Assembly (NCBI RefSeq): GCF_900169505.1
Contig: NZ_LT827021.1
Coordinates: 3,131,400-3,195,399, forward strand
Length of the DNA stretch: 64,000 nucleotides
Reading direction: 5' to 3'
Source of the DNA: Arabiibacter massiliensis
Lineage (GTDB): Bacteria > Actinomycetota > Coriobacteriia > Coriobacteriales > Eggerthellaceae
The notes beneath the pieces were generated by a model. The model saw nothing but the letters and a program-made list of their open reading frames with translations. It made no database searches and was not told where the DNA came from. This document shows, one piece after another, positions 45,274-54,051 of this stretch. The position numbers were made by a program, and so were the translations under genes. How positions within the stretch are numbered: position 1 is the stretch's first letter; each line of letters starts with the position of its first letter.

Positions 45274-46461
45274 ATGGAGGACGCGACCTACCTTTCAACC
45301 AAGGAGGCGGCGCGGAAGTGGGGTATGACAGCGCGCCGCGTGCAGCAGCTGTGCCGGGAGGGCCAGGTGCCGACGGCGCGGCGCGAGGGTCGGTCGTGGC
45401 TCATCCCCGCCGACGCGGAGAGGCCCGAGGCGTCGGAGGGCGCGGAGGCCTTGCGGCCCCTCGTCGAAGCGGAGCCCTTCATGCCGCTGACCGCGAGCGC
45501 CTTCCCCCTGGGGCGCTGCGAGGAGTTCATCGCGCGCCTCCCCGAGGCGAGCCAGCCCCTCGCCTGGGCGGAGTTCTACTACTTCAGCGGCCGGGCGGAG
45601 GAGGCGGCGGAGGCCGCGGAGCCGTACCTGCGGCGCGGCGGCCTCAAGAAGAGGCTGACCGCCGCCATCGTGTACGGGTTCGCCAACCTGAGCCTGGGCC
45701 GCATCAACTCGGCGCGGTTTGCCTTTGAGGGCATCCGCGAGACGCTCGAGCCCCTCAAGAGCCGGGAGATGGAGGGCTCCACGAAAGCCGCCTGCGTCTT
45801 CGCCGCCGCGATGGCGAGCGTGCTGCTCCACCTGCCCTACCAGGACATCCCGCCGCTGCGCGACAGCCTGCGCTGCCTGCCCGACGGCCTGAAGCAGTAC
45901 GCCTGCTACATCCTGGCCCACCAAGCCTACCTGGAGAAAGACTACGAGCGCGCGCTGGGGTCCGTCGAAACCGCGCTGGCGTGGTGCGACAGGCTGTACC
46001 CCATCCCGGCGGTCTACCTGCACGTGATGGCCGCCGTCTGCGCCATGAACGCGAAGCGGACGGAAGAGGCCCGCGAGCACTTCTGGCGAGCGTGGGGGAT
46101 AGCGGGGCCGGACGACCTGATCGAGGCGTTCGGCGAGCACCACGGCCTGCTGCAGGGGCTGATCGAGGCCGAGCTGCGCACCCGCAGCCCTGAGGACTAC
46201 GAGCGCGTCATCGCCATTACCTACCGCTTCAGCAGCGGCTGGAGGAAGGTGCACAACCCCGACACCGGGCACCCGGTGGCCGACGACCTCACCACCACGG
46301 AGTTCACCGCCGCCATGCTGGCCGATCGCGGATGGAGCTACCAGCAGATCGCCGATCACATGGGGCTGTCGTCCAACACCGTGGGGAAGTACCTGTCCAG
46401 CGTGTACCGCAAGCTGGGCATCAAGACGAAGGAAGAGCTGCACGCCTACATGCTCTGGTAG
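45274..46461 (+). CDS. Two-HTH regulator (excisionase-like HTH + TPR-like + LuxR HTH)
   Basis: The 395-residue protein has an N-terminal excisionase/MerR-like HTH (YLSTKEAARKWGMTARRVQQLCREGQVPTAR), an alpha-helical middle with TPR-like repeats (about residues 80-310), and a C-terminal LuxR/GerE-like HTH (LTTTEFTAAMLADRGWSYQQIADHMGLSSNTVGKYLSSVYRKLGI). It is two bases downstream of nagA, so it is a candidate sensor-regulator of amino-sugar genes. No membrane segment or response-receiver domain is present. The combination of two DNA-binding ends in one protein is uncommon. Confidence 0.85.
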   Translation: MEDATYLSTKEAARKWGMTARRVQQLCREGQVPTARREGRSWLIPADAERPEASEGAEALRPLVEAEPFMPLTASAFPLGRCEEFIARLPEASQPLAWAEFYYFSGRAEEAAEAAEPYLRRGGLKKRLTAAIVYGFANLSLGRINSARFAFEGIRETLEPLKSREMEGSTKAACVFAAAMASVLLHLPYQDIPPLRDSLRCLPDGLKQYACYILAHQAYLEKDYERALGSVETALAWCDRLYPIPAVYLHVMAAVCAMNAKRTEEAREHFWRAWGIAGPDDLIEAFGEHHGLLQGLIEAELRTRSPEDYERVIAITYRFSSGWRKVHNPDTGHPVADDLTTTEFTAAMLADRGWSYQQIADHMGLSSNTVGKYLSSVYRKLGIKTKEELHAYMLW

Positions 46462-46806
46462 CGCCCCGTCCCGCCGCAGCGGCCGCGCGGAGGGCCGTTT
46501 CGTTTCGCCAACGGGCTCCTTTTCGCAATCATGTGATCGAAACACCTGATGAAACGCTTATAGGTCACGTGAAGAATTCCTCAAGACAGTACATGATTTG
46601 CCTCCGTTTCATGTAGGGGGTAAGACCTCCCGATGCTGGATAATATGCTGAGCAGAAAAACACGTTCGCGAAGGGCGCGGACGGATGGGAGGGGCGGCGC
46701 ATGACGATGCCGGCCGCCGCCGCGTCCCTCGCTCTCGCGCGGCTCAGGGGACGCGGGTAGGGAAGAAGGATCCGCGTCGGAGATAAGATTTTTCGGAAGG
46801 ATTGCC
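46462..46806. other. Gene-free stretch before surface protein
   Basis: A weak terminator-like hairpin (CGGCC and GGCCG before TTTCGTTT, about 46480-46505) may end the nagA operon. From about 46515 to 46660 the sequence is AT-rich and includes GATAATAT at 46639-46646, a possible -10 for the surface gene, which would have a leader of about 150 bases. No gene or RNA is recognised. Confidence 0.45.
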
Positions 46807-49800
46807 ATGAAAGCTTTCGACCGACCTGCGAAGACCGTCCTCGGCGCGCTTCTGGCGCTGACGCTCGCCTTCGCGCCGTTGCTGCCCGCCGCGGCCTTCG
46901 CCGACGATCCGCTCGTCGCGGACAATCCAGCGACGGAGAGCGGCGTTGCGCCGGCGGCCGCTTTCGATTACAGCGCGGCGTACCAGATCATCGAAAACGC
47001 CCCGTGCGAAGTCGACGCGGTCGCGGTCGATTACAGCGCAGAAGCCACCGCCGCATGGGTTAGGAACGCATGGCTCCAGGGCATCGCCGACGATTTGAAC
47101 GGCGTGGGCGTGGACACGGGGAATCTGCTGGTGCTGGATAGGCCCGACGGGTGGAAGGATCCCGTCGAAGGCACGGCCGACAACCCATCGGGAGAAGAGG
47201 GCCGCTACGATTTCGCCCTCGTGGGAAACCAGAGCCTCCCTGGCTTCTCCACCGAAAAGTCCGCCACCGTGCTGCCGGAGCAGTACCAAGGGCCCGTGAT
47301 CGATGGGCGCGCCTTCGTCGTGCAGGGCGGCACGGAAGGCGTCGATTACACGTATCCGAAGGACGTTCAGCAAAACGGGGGCATCCGCGCGCTCACCGTG
47401 CTCACGTCAACGCCTCTTACCATACGCATGAAACAACCCGGAGCCACGACGAAGACCGACGGCATCGTCGTCAAGGCGTACGTGGAGGCGAACGTCACGC
47501 TGCAAGGGGTGCAGATCGACCTGAGCGAGCGCGCGGCCGCTCCCGTGGCCCTCGAGCCGGGCGCGTTGCCCCGATTCGGCTTCGTCGGCGATTGCTCGTT
47601 CACGGGCGGCGTCGATCATGCGGGCATCGAGGTGCCGAACGGCGCGGAGGCCCGGTTCCTCATGGATTCCGGTCGGGGAACGGTGAGCGTTCAAGGTGGC
47701 GAGGGCGCCGCGGGCATCGGGGGCGCGTTCGGCCAGACGAACGGGAAGATGAGCTTCATGCGCGACTCGCAGCAGAGCACCGACGAAGTCACCTTGATAG
47801 CGCGCGGAGGCCAGAAGAGCCTGTTCTTCCCCTACAGCAATCAAGCGGAGTATTTCGGCGGCGCGGGCATCGGAAGCGGGGCGTGCATCAACCGGTTCGG
47901 CGCGCCGCAGCCCAAGACCGACGAGGACGGGGGAATCGTCGCTATCAAGCACGGCGTCATCTCCGCCTACGGCGGTTTCCGCGGAGCGGCCATCGGCGGC
48001 GGGGCCTACCACGCGCCCCGCGTCGAGATCGGCGGCGGAACGTTCCCCGAAGTGGTCGGCGGCGTGTTCGGCGCGGCTATCGGCGGCGGAGCGGCCGCGT
48101 CGGGCGGCAGGGTGTACATTGGCGGCAACGCCCACTTCGAGAACATCCAAGGCGGTCGACATTCGGCGGGCATAGGCAGCAGCACCTTCGCCGACACCGG
48201 CGTGACCGCGGGCGTGCGCGACGGCGGCGAGATAACCATCGGCGGACACGCGTACGTCAAGACGACGGGCGGAGAAGGAGGTGCCGGGCTTGGCGGCGGG
48301 CTGGGCTCGGCCGCCGGCAGCATCGCCATCAAGGAGCAGGCTCGCGTCTTCGCCTATGGCGGCGCATTCGCGACTGCCATAGGATCGGGTCCAAGCATCG
48401 AGGGCGGCAGCGGGGATGGAGCCAGGAACTCCATCAGCGTCTCGGACAACGCCCAGGTCTACGCCGAAGGCAACGTCTACTCGGCCGGTATCGGCGGCTC
48501 GTCCGGCAATCCGGGAGGGAACATCTTCTTTGGAGGCAACGCCGGCATCGTCGCCAAGGGAGGGGAGCGCGGGGCCGGCATCGGCGGTTCACGAGGCTTT
48601 GCAGGAGGAAACATCCACTTCGAAGGCAATGTAAGCATCGAGGCCAAGGGAGGAGAGCGCGCGGCTGCCGTCGGCGGCGGGGGCTCCGTCATCTTGAACG
48701 GCGAGTTCCGCTTCGGCAACGGGGGAGACATCGCACTCAACGGCGGCACCTACCATCTGACCCCGGGCGTCAACGCGACCTCCCTCGGCGGCGGGGAGTA
48801 CGGGCAGGCGAACACGATAAAAATATCGAACGCGAGCATCGCGTCCGCCCCGCTGAGCGGATGGCATACGAACGCGGTCGCCCTCATAGGATCGGCCGCG
48901 CCGGTGCAGCAGAACATGAGCCTCGGCGGGCAGCGCATCTCGGTCCAGAACAGCACGATCGGCTTGGACAAGTCGAAGGCCTCGCACAATGCGACCTACG
49001 CGATCTTCGGAGGAGCGGGGTTCAACGGGCCCATCCAGTTCGAAAGCGGCACGCTCGAGGCAAACTTGTCGACCGAGGCGGCGAAGTCCGCCTACCTGTT
49101 CGGAACCCGGCTGGCAAACGGCGTGATCGTGAATGGTGGAACCTATAACCTCGCGGGTGGGGAGGCGCTTTCCGACACGCAGATGGTGAACGGCCAAGGC
49201 CAGAAGGTGTACCCGAACACGTTCGTCCTGGAAGGCACCGGGCAATCGTTGGAGCTGGACGGCGGCGCGATCGAAGGCGGCTCGTACGACTTCACGGGAG
49301 GGCGCACCGACGAGAAGGGCTCGACGACGGTCTTCCTGCCGGCGACTTCCGGAAACCCCGCGCCCGTGCTGCGAAGCGCCACCGCGCCGACGCCGGCGCG
49401 CGCCTTGTTCGCGGCCGCCCCTGCCGTCGCGACGCCCGCTGCCTTGGCCGCGCCGGCCCCTGCGGCTGCGCCGGCTCCCGCGGCGGCTCCCGCGGTGGTG
49501 AGCGTGATCGCGAACGGCACGCGCTACCAGAACAGCTACGTGCGCGAGCCGGGCAAGACCTACCAGAAGACGCTTTACAAGAACGGCGCGAAGGTGACGT
49601 TCGACCTGGCCGGCGGCACGGGCGATGCGCCGCAGCAGAACGTGCTTCCCGGCGACGTGGTGACCGAGCCGGCGAACGTCGCGCGCGACGGGCACACGCT
49701 GGCGGGCTGGACCCTGGGAGGCCAGCCCTACGACTTCGCCCGGCGCATGACCGAGTCGGATGTGGGCAAATCGTACATGATCTCCGCCGCTTGGAAGGCT

Positions 49801-49998
49801 GTGCCCGCGACCGACCCCGGGCAGACACCCGGCTCCGACACGCAGACCGGCAGCGAAGCGGGCGGCGCGACCGGAACGGGAGCGGGTTCGGCCCTCGCTC
49901 CCACCGGCGACAGCACGCTCCCGTTCGCGCTCCTCGCCCTTGCAGCCCTCGCCGCGACGGCGACACTGGCAGCCAGGCGCAAGGCGCGCTGCGGCTAG
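46807..49998 (+). CDS. Surface protein with glycine-rich solenoid and LAxTG-type anchor
   Basis: The 1063-residue protein starts with a Sec signal (ending AAAFA). About ten repeats of a glycine-rich unit (core AGIGG or AAIGGG, roughly 25-35 residues apart, about residues 298-635) predict a beta-solenoid. One InlB B-repeat (VTFDLAGGTGD ... LAGWTLGG) lies near 930-990, resembling those of the giant protein at 25553. An Ala/Pro linker precedes it. The C-terminus has LAPTGD near residue 1029, a hydrophobic stretch and ARRKAR, which fits sorting by a class E (LAxTG) sortase. GGAAGG precedes the ATG. It is probably a cell-wall-anchored adhesin or stalk. Confidence 0.85.
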   Translation: MKAFDRPAKTVLGALLALTLAFAPLLPAAAFADDPLVADNPATESGVAPAAAFDYSAAYQIIENAPCEVDAVAVDYSAEATAAWVRNAWLQGIADDLNGVGVDTGNLLVLDRPDGWKDPVEGTADNPSGEEGRYDFALVGNQSLPGFSTEKSATVLPEQYQGPVIDGRAFVVQGGTEGVDYTYPKDVQQNGGIRALTVLTSTPLTIRMKQPGATTKTDGIVVKAYVEANVTLQGVQIDLSERAAAPVALEPGALPRFGFVGDCSFTGGVDHAGIEVPNGAEARFLMDSGRGTVSVQGGEGAAGIGGAFGQTNGKMSFMRDSQQSTDEVTLIARGGQKSLFFPYSNQAEYFGGAGIGSGACINRFGAPQPKTDEDGGIVAIKHGVISAYGGFRGAAIGGGAYHAPRVEIGGGTFPEVVGGVFGAAIGGGAAASGGRVYIGGNAHFENIQGGRHSAGIGSSTFADTGVTAGVRDGGEITIGGHAYVKTTGGEGGAGLGGGLGSAAGSIAIKEQARVFAYGGAFATAIGSGPSIEGGSGDGARNSISVSDNAQVYAEGNVYSAGIGGSSGNPGGNIFFGGNAGIVAKGGERGAGIGGSRGFAGGNIHFEGNVSIEAKGGERAAAVGGGGSVILNGEFRFGNGGDIALNGGTYHLTPGVNATSLGGGEYGQANTIKISNASIASAPLSGWHTNAVALIGSAAPVQQNMSLGGQRISVQNSTIGLDKSKASHNATYAIFGGAGFNGPIQFESGTLEANLSTEAAKSAYLFGTRLANGVIVNGGTYNLAGGEALSDTQMVNGQGQKVYPNTFVLEGTGQSLELDGGAIEGGSYDFTGGRTDEKGSTTVFLPATSGNPAPVLRSATAPTPARALFAAAPAVATPAALAAPAPAAAPAPAAAPAVVSVIANGTRYQNSYVREPGKTYQKTLYKNGAKVTFDLAGGTGDAPQQNVLPGDVVTEPANVARDGHTLAGWTLGGQPYDFARRMTESDVGKSYMISAAWKAVPATDPGQTPGSDTQTGSEAGGATGTGAGSALAPTGDSTLPFALLALAALAATATLAARRKARCG

Positions 49999-50019
49999 CC
50001 TCCGCATCGCCGACCGCTC

Positions 50020-50053
50020 GAAGGGCCCCGACCGCATGCGATCGGGGCCCTTC
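50020..50053 (+). terminator. Terminator after surface protein
   Basis: GAAGGGCCCCGA and TCGGGGCCCTTC form a perfect 12-bp stem around a 10-base loop, followed by CTCTTCC. The U-tract is poor, but the position 22 bases after the stop fits a terminator. Confidence 0.75.
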
Positions 50054-50130
50054 CTCTTCCAAAACCGAACCGTTAGAGTATACTTTACGGCGCGACGAGG
50101 CGATTCAGGCGAAGGGGGGGGGCGGAGGGC

Positions 50131-51270
50131 ATGCAATCGCTGATCTACATCGAAGTGAACCTGCTGTGCCTGCTCATTCTGGCACTCGTCCTCGTGAAGA
50201 CGCTGCGCGGCGACGACCTGCGCAGCCGGCAGTTCTGGTTCTCGGGCGTGCTGGCGGCGAGCATCCTCGCCTCGGCGCTCGACATGCTGTGGATGCTCGT
50301 GAGCGTGGGCACCCTGCGCACGGCGCCCCTCGGCAGCTTCCTCATCAACGCGGCGTACTACGCCATGGCGTCGCTTGGCAGCTATTGCTGGTTCGTCTAC
50401 TCCGAGCGCGTGCAGGGTTCGCGCCTCGTGGCCTCGCGCGGACGGCTCGTGCTGTGCGCAATCCCGCTCATGGTGTCGTTTGCGCTGGTGGCATCCTCGT
50501 ATTGGACCGGATGGGCGCTCTTCATCGACGCGGAGGGCGGCTACCATCGCGGCAGCCTGTACTTCGTGCAGTTCTCCATCGTGTACGGATACGGCCTGTT
50601 CACGGCCGCGCACGCGCTCATGTACGCGCTCAAGAAGCAGAACTTCGCCATGCGCTCGCAGTATCTGGCGCTCACGTACTTCGCCGTGCTGCCGCTTCTG
50701 TTCATCACGCTGCAGGCGTTCGCGCCCAACGTGCCGCTCACCTGCGTGGGCGTGGCCGTGGCGCTTCTGTGGGTGTACCTGGATATGCAGGAGCAGAAGA
50801 TCTCGCTCGACCCGCTCACGCAGCTGAACAACCGCGGCCAGCTGGCGCGCCACGTGGCGCAGCGCATGAAGCACCGCGACGCGGGGCAGACGCTGTGCCT
50901 GTTCATCGTCGACGTGGACTCGTTCAAGCGCATCAACGACGTGCACGGTCACGTGGAGGGCGACCGGGCGCTCGTGCGCGTGGCCGACGCCCTGCGCCGC
51001 TGCTGCGCGGGGAGCTCGGACTTCGTGGCGCGCTACGGCGGCGACGAGTTCGTGGTGGTGAGGGATTCTGCGGAGCCGTGCGACGCGGGCGCGCTGGCAG
51101 ATCGGCTGAACGCGGAGCTCGCCGCCCTCGATGCGGCCGCCGAAGCGCCCTATGAGCTGCACGTGAGCGCAGGCGGCGCAGCCTTCGACGAGGGCATCCT
51201 CACGCTGCAGGACTTCCTCCACAAAGCCGACAAGGATCTCTACCGCGCGAAAGCCGCGCAACGCAGGTAA
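50131..51270 (+). CDS. Membrane diguanylate cyclase (GGDEF)
   Basis: The 379-residue protein has seven or so membrane segments (residues 5-215) and a C-terminal GGDEF domain with the intact signature RYGGDEFVV near residue 302, and DPLTQLNNRGQL and DVDSFKRINDVHGH before it. No I-site RxxD is obvious five residues before the signature. It should make c-di-GMP, opposing the EAL protein at 13967. The region before the ATG contains GGGGGGCGGAGGG. Confidence 0.9.
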   Translation: MQSLIYIEVNLLCLLILALVLVKTLRGDDLRSRQFWFSGVLAASILASALDMLWMLVSVGTLRTAPLGSFLINAAYYAMASLGSYCWFVYSERVQGSRLVASRGRLVLCAIPLMVSFALVASSYWTGWALFIDAEGGYHRGSLYFVQFSIVYGYGLFTAAHALMYALKKQNFAMRSQYLALTYFAVLPLLFITLQAFAPNVPLTCVGVAVALLWVYLDMQEQKISLDPLTQLNNRGQLARHVAQRMKHRDAGQTLCLFIVDVDSFKRINDVHGHVEGDRALVRVADALRRCCAGSSDFVARYGGDEFVVVRDSAEPCDAGALADRLNAELAALDAAAEAPYELHVSAGGAAFDEGILTLQDFLHKADKDLYRAKAAQRR

Positions 51271-51345
51271 GGCAGCGTCGCGGCTCACGCCGGCTGCATT
51301 CCAAATGTGTACAAAATGATGGAGAATTGAATAGCAAAAGTGTAC

Positions 51346-51380
51346 ATGTCCCAAATAGGGACTGTCCCCATTTGGGACAT
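51346..51380. repeat. Palindrome with GGGACTGTCCC centre (H1)
   Basis: Arms of 17 bases around a single T (51363) with one mismatch. The GGGACTGTCCC core is shared with the palindrome at 51415-51445. Short palindromes of this kind resemble REP sequences mobilised by REP-associated tyrosine transposases; no such gene is in the window. Confidence 0.75.
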
Positions 51381-51382
51381 TG

Positions 51383-51414
51383 AAAGGCCCGCGCCATGTG
51401 ACGCGGGCCTTTTT
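51383..51414. terminator. Bidirectional terminator between GGDEF gene and nan operon
   Basis: AAAGGCCCGCG and CGCGGGCCTTT form an 11-bp stem ending in TTTTT on the plus strand and preceded by As for the minus strand. It separates the convergent diguanylate cyclase and ROK-like kinase genes and is flanked on both sides by REP-like palindromes. Confidence 0.85.
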
Positions 51415-51445
51415 GGCATAAAAGGGGACTGTCCCCTTTTATGCC
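51415..51445. repeat. Perfect 31-bp palindrome with GGGACTGTCCC centre (H3)
   Basis: GGCATAAAAGGGGAC and GTCCCCTTTTATGCC are perfect 15-base arms around T 51430. It ends three bases before the stop of the ROK-like gene. Confidence 0.8.
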
Positions 51446-51448
51446 ATT

Positions 51449-52822
51449 TTACGCTTCGGGGAGGGAGGCGGCGGCGACGGACTGGCCGACGCGGCGCATC
51501 ATCTCGTCGGGCAGCGTCACGTTGATCTGCGCGGCGAGCTCGGGGTACTCCTCGGCCAGCACGCGGTTGCACTCGCTGATGACCAGGTCGCCGCCCACGC
51601 CGGAGGCCACGCGGCCCAGCACCAAGAGCGTCTTGATCTCGTAGAACGAGCTGTACAGCACGAGCGTATGCGCCAGATACACGCCGATGGAGCGGAAGAT
51701 GTCGAGTGCGCCCTCATGCCCCTCGTTGGCCAGGCCCTGTACCACCTTGAGCTTCTCGGCGGGGGAGAGCGAGGGGTCCAGCTCGATGCCGGCGGCCGGC
51801 GAGAGCTTGATCACGGCGTCCTGGCTGAAGTACTTGCAGCCCACGCCGTAGTCGGTCGACCACTCGTCCTGCATGGCGTCAGGCGACAGGTCCACCGGCG
51901 CGAAGGCCAGCTCGTTGATCCACCCGAGCACGTTGCCCTCGTCGTTCACGTAGCCCACGGCTTCGGACGTGCCCATCGCGATGCCGAGGATGTCGCCCGC
52001 GCCCGTGCTCATGAAGCCGGCGAGCGCGGTCACGTCGCCGTCGTTGGCCACCACCAGGGGCACGTCGCCGATCTCCTTGCCCGCGCGGTCGTAGATGCTC
52101 TTCACCTCGTCGCGCCGCTCGCGCGGCACCTTGATGAACAGGCTCGCCACCATGGGGCTGTTGCCCACGAACGTGCCGGCCGACGACACGCCGATGGCAT
52201 CCACGCGCGGCATCTTGGACGCGGCCGTCTTGAACGCGGTCACGATCTCGTTGAAGTGGTACTCCGGATCCTCCGTGACCTTGGGGAACCACACCACTTC
52301 CTCGGAGTACACCGACTCGCCGTCGATGACGGCCGACACCTTGCGGTCCGACCCGCCGGCGTCGAAGCCGATGCGGCAGCCCTCCATGTGGCCGCCGATC
52401 TTCTTCGCGGCCTCGTTGGCGGCGGGGAAGTCGGCCTCCGTGCAGGCGATCACCTCGAGCGGCTTCTCGTACACGTCGTCGAAGAAGCCGTAATCGAACG
52501 CGCGCTCGCCTTGCGGAGAGTACGCCTGGGCCAGCTTCTCCGCGATGTCGTCGCAGCCGCGCAGGTACACGCGGAACCCGCCCGTGCTCCACAGCACGAA
52601 CTTCACCAGGCGCTCCACGTAGCGCAGATCGGCCTCGGCGAACTCGCCGCCGCGGATCGCGCTCTCGCGCACGGAGATGAGCCCGTCCTCGCGCTCCACC
52701 GCCACGGCGATGGGACGGGTGGCGCCCTCAAGGTAGGCCTTCATCCACACGCCGAACGGGATGAACCCCTCGTCCAGCACGGGCATGTTCTTAACGTCGT
52801 ACTCGATACCCAGGTAGTTCAT
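51449..52822 (-). CDS. ROK-like sugar kinase, probable amino-sugar kinase of sialic acid operon
   Basis: The product is about 457 residues, far longer than classical NanK (near 290). An unassigned N-terminal region of about 140 residues precedes an ASKHA kinase fold: CRIGFDAGGSDRKVSAV (phosphate 1 motif), IGVSSAGTFVG and the catalytic VANDGDVTALAGF. The ROK zinc motif CxCGxxGC is not seen. ATG 52822 with GGAG upstream is preferred over TTG 52837. It starts four bases after the epimerase gene and is the third gene of the operon. By context it phosphorylates GlcNAc (or ManNAc) to feed NagA. Confidence 0.75.
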   Translation of the reverse strand: MNYLGIEYDVKNMPVLDEGFIPFGVWMKAYLEGATRPIAVAVEREDGLISVRESAIRGGEFAEADLRYVERLVKFVLWSTGGFRVYLRGCDDIAEKLAQAYSPQGERAFDYGFFDDVYEKPLEVIACTEADFPAANEAAKKIGGHMEGCRIGFDAGGSDRKVSAVIDGESVYSEEVVWFPKVTEDPEYHFNEIVTAFKTAASKMPRVDAIGVSSAGTFVGNSPMVASLFIKVPRERRDEVKSIYDRAGKEIGDVPLVVANDGDVTALAGFMSTGAGDILGIAMGTSEAVGYVNDEGNVLGWINELAFAPVDLSPDAMQDEWSTDYGVGCKYFSQDAVIKLSPAAGIELDPSLSPAEKLKVVQGLANEGHEGALDIFRSIGVYLAHTLVLYSSFYEIKTLLVLGRVASGVGGDLVISECNRVLAEEYPELAAQINVTLPDEMMRRVGQSVAAASLPEA

Positions 52823-52826
52823 GTCG

Positions 52827-54041
52827 TCAGTCTCCAATCAACTCGGTCAAAACTCGTTCGGTCATGGACAGGGCGCGGGGCACGTGGAAGGGGCCCTTGA
52901 ACGTGGAGCCCTTCGTGGGCGGCATGGTGGGCTTGCCGTCGCGACGCAGATAGCCGTACCATTCGCCGTACTCGGGGTCGGCGAAGTGCTCCTTGCAGTA
53001 GTCGATCGTGCGCAGCAGCCAGTCCAGGAAGTACGCATCGCCCGTGTCGCGGTAGGCCTTCGACGCGGCGATCATGATCTCGTTGTGCGGCCACCACAGC
53101 TTCATGTCGTGCTCGTAGGCCTCGGTGGGCTTGCCCTCGGCGTCGATAAAGTACAGCAGGCCCTCGTACTCCTTGTCCCAGCCGGCCTCGATGGCCAGGC
53201 GGAAAATCTCGCGGGCGGTGGCGTGCAACTCCGCATCGCCGCGGTAGTTGGCCTCGTCCATCATGAACCAGCTGCACTCGATGTCGTGCCCCGGGTTCAC
53301 CACGCGCCCGGCCGTGTACCAGAGCTCCGGCTGCCCCTCCTGATTCACGCTCTCCAGCGTGCAGCCCAGCTCCGGGCGGTAGTGCTCGTTCACGATGCGG
53401 TCGGTGCACTCGCGCGCATGGCGGTCGTACTCCTCCGTGTTCGCGGGATCGACGCGGCGCATGATGCCGATGATGTTGAGGAAGATCATCGGATCTCCCA
53501 GCGCCCGGCCCGCGCGCGTCTCGGGGATGGTCTTCGGCCCGAGGCCTGTGGGGTCCTCGATCAGGCCGTTGTTCAGGTTGTAGATCATCTCATACGCCCG
53601 CCGGGCGCGCTCCAGGTGCTCGGTCTCGCCCGTCAGCCCGTAATACTCGGCGTTCGCGATGGCGTAGAAGCCCTCGGAGAAGCAGTAGCGCCTCTGGCGC
53701 AGGGGCGCGCCCTCCGCCGTCACCGTGAAGTACAAACGGCCGCCCGCCTCGCGGTTCACGCAGTGCTCCTCCAAGAAGTCCAGGCAGCTCTTCGCAGCCG
53801 CCATCCATTCCGGGCGCTCGCCGTACAGGCGGCACAGGTGCGAGAACGTCCAGGCGCAGCGGCCCTGCATCCATACGCTCTTGTCGGTGGAGTAGATCTC
53901 GCCCGTGCGGTCGAGGCAGGTGTACACGCCGCCGTTCTCGCGGTCCATGCCGTGCTCGAGCCAGAAGGCCGTGCACGCGTCAAGCTCCTCGCGGCACCAG
54001 TCGCGCGCGGAGACGAGCTTCTGCAAGGTGTCGTCGGTCAT
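52827..54041 (-). CDS. N-acylglucosamine 2-epimerase family protein (AGE)
   Basis: The 404-residue protein matches the (alpha/alpha)6-barrel AGE family: NGGVYTCLDRTG, WMQGRCAWTFSHL, NPGHDIECSWFM with a probable catalytic His, KLWWPHNEIMIA and GPFHVPRALS. It likely interconverts N-acetylmannosamine and N-acetylglucosamine, the Bacteroides-type route after the sialic acid lyase. It lies 10 bases after nanA and 4 before the kinase, so the three genes form one tight operon. Confidence 0.9.
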   Translation of the reverse strand: MTDDTLQKLVSARDWCREELDACTAFWLEHGMDRENGGVYTCLDRTGEIYSTDKSVWMQGRCAWTFSHLCRLYGERPEWMAAAKSCLDFLEEHCVNREAGGRLYFTVTAEGAPLRQRRYCFSEGFYAIANAEYYGLTGETEHLERARRAYEMIYNLNNGLIEDPTGLGPKTIPETRAGRALGDPMIFLNIIGIMRRVDPANTEEYDRHARECTDRIVNEHYRPELGCTLESVNQEGQPELWYTAGRVVNPGHDIECSWFMMDEANYRGDAELHATAREIFRLAIEAGWDKEYEGLLYFIDAEGKPTEAYEHDMKLWWPHNEIMIAASKAYRDTGDAYFLDWLLRTIDYCKEHFADPEYGEWYGYLRRDGKPTMPPTKGSTFKGPFHVPRALSMTERVLTELIGD

Positions 54042-54051
54042 GCGCGCCCCC

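Noticed and set aside
46807..49998. Periodic repeats in the surface gene considered as a CRISPR-like or tandem DNA array
   Set aside because: The repetition is at protein level (AGIGG cores), with variable DNA sequence and no unique spacers of even length.
51346..51445. Three adjacent palindromes considered as a small CRISPR array or attachment site
   Set aside because: The three hairpins have different arms and no regular spacers; the middle one is a terminator and the outer two are REP-like.
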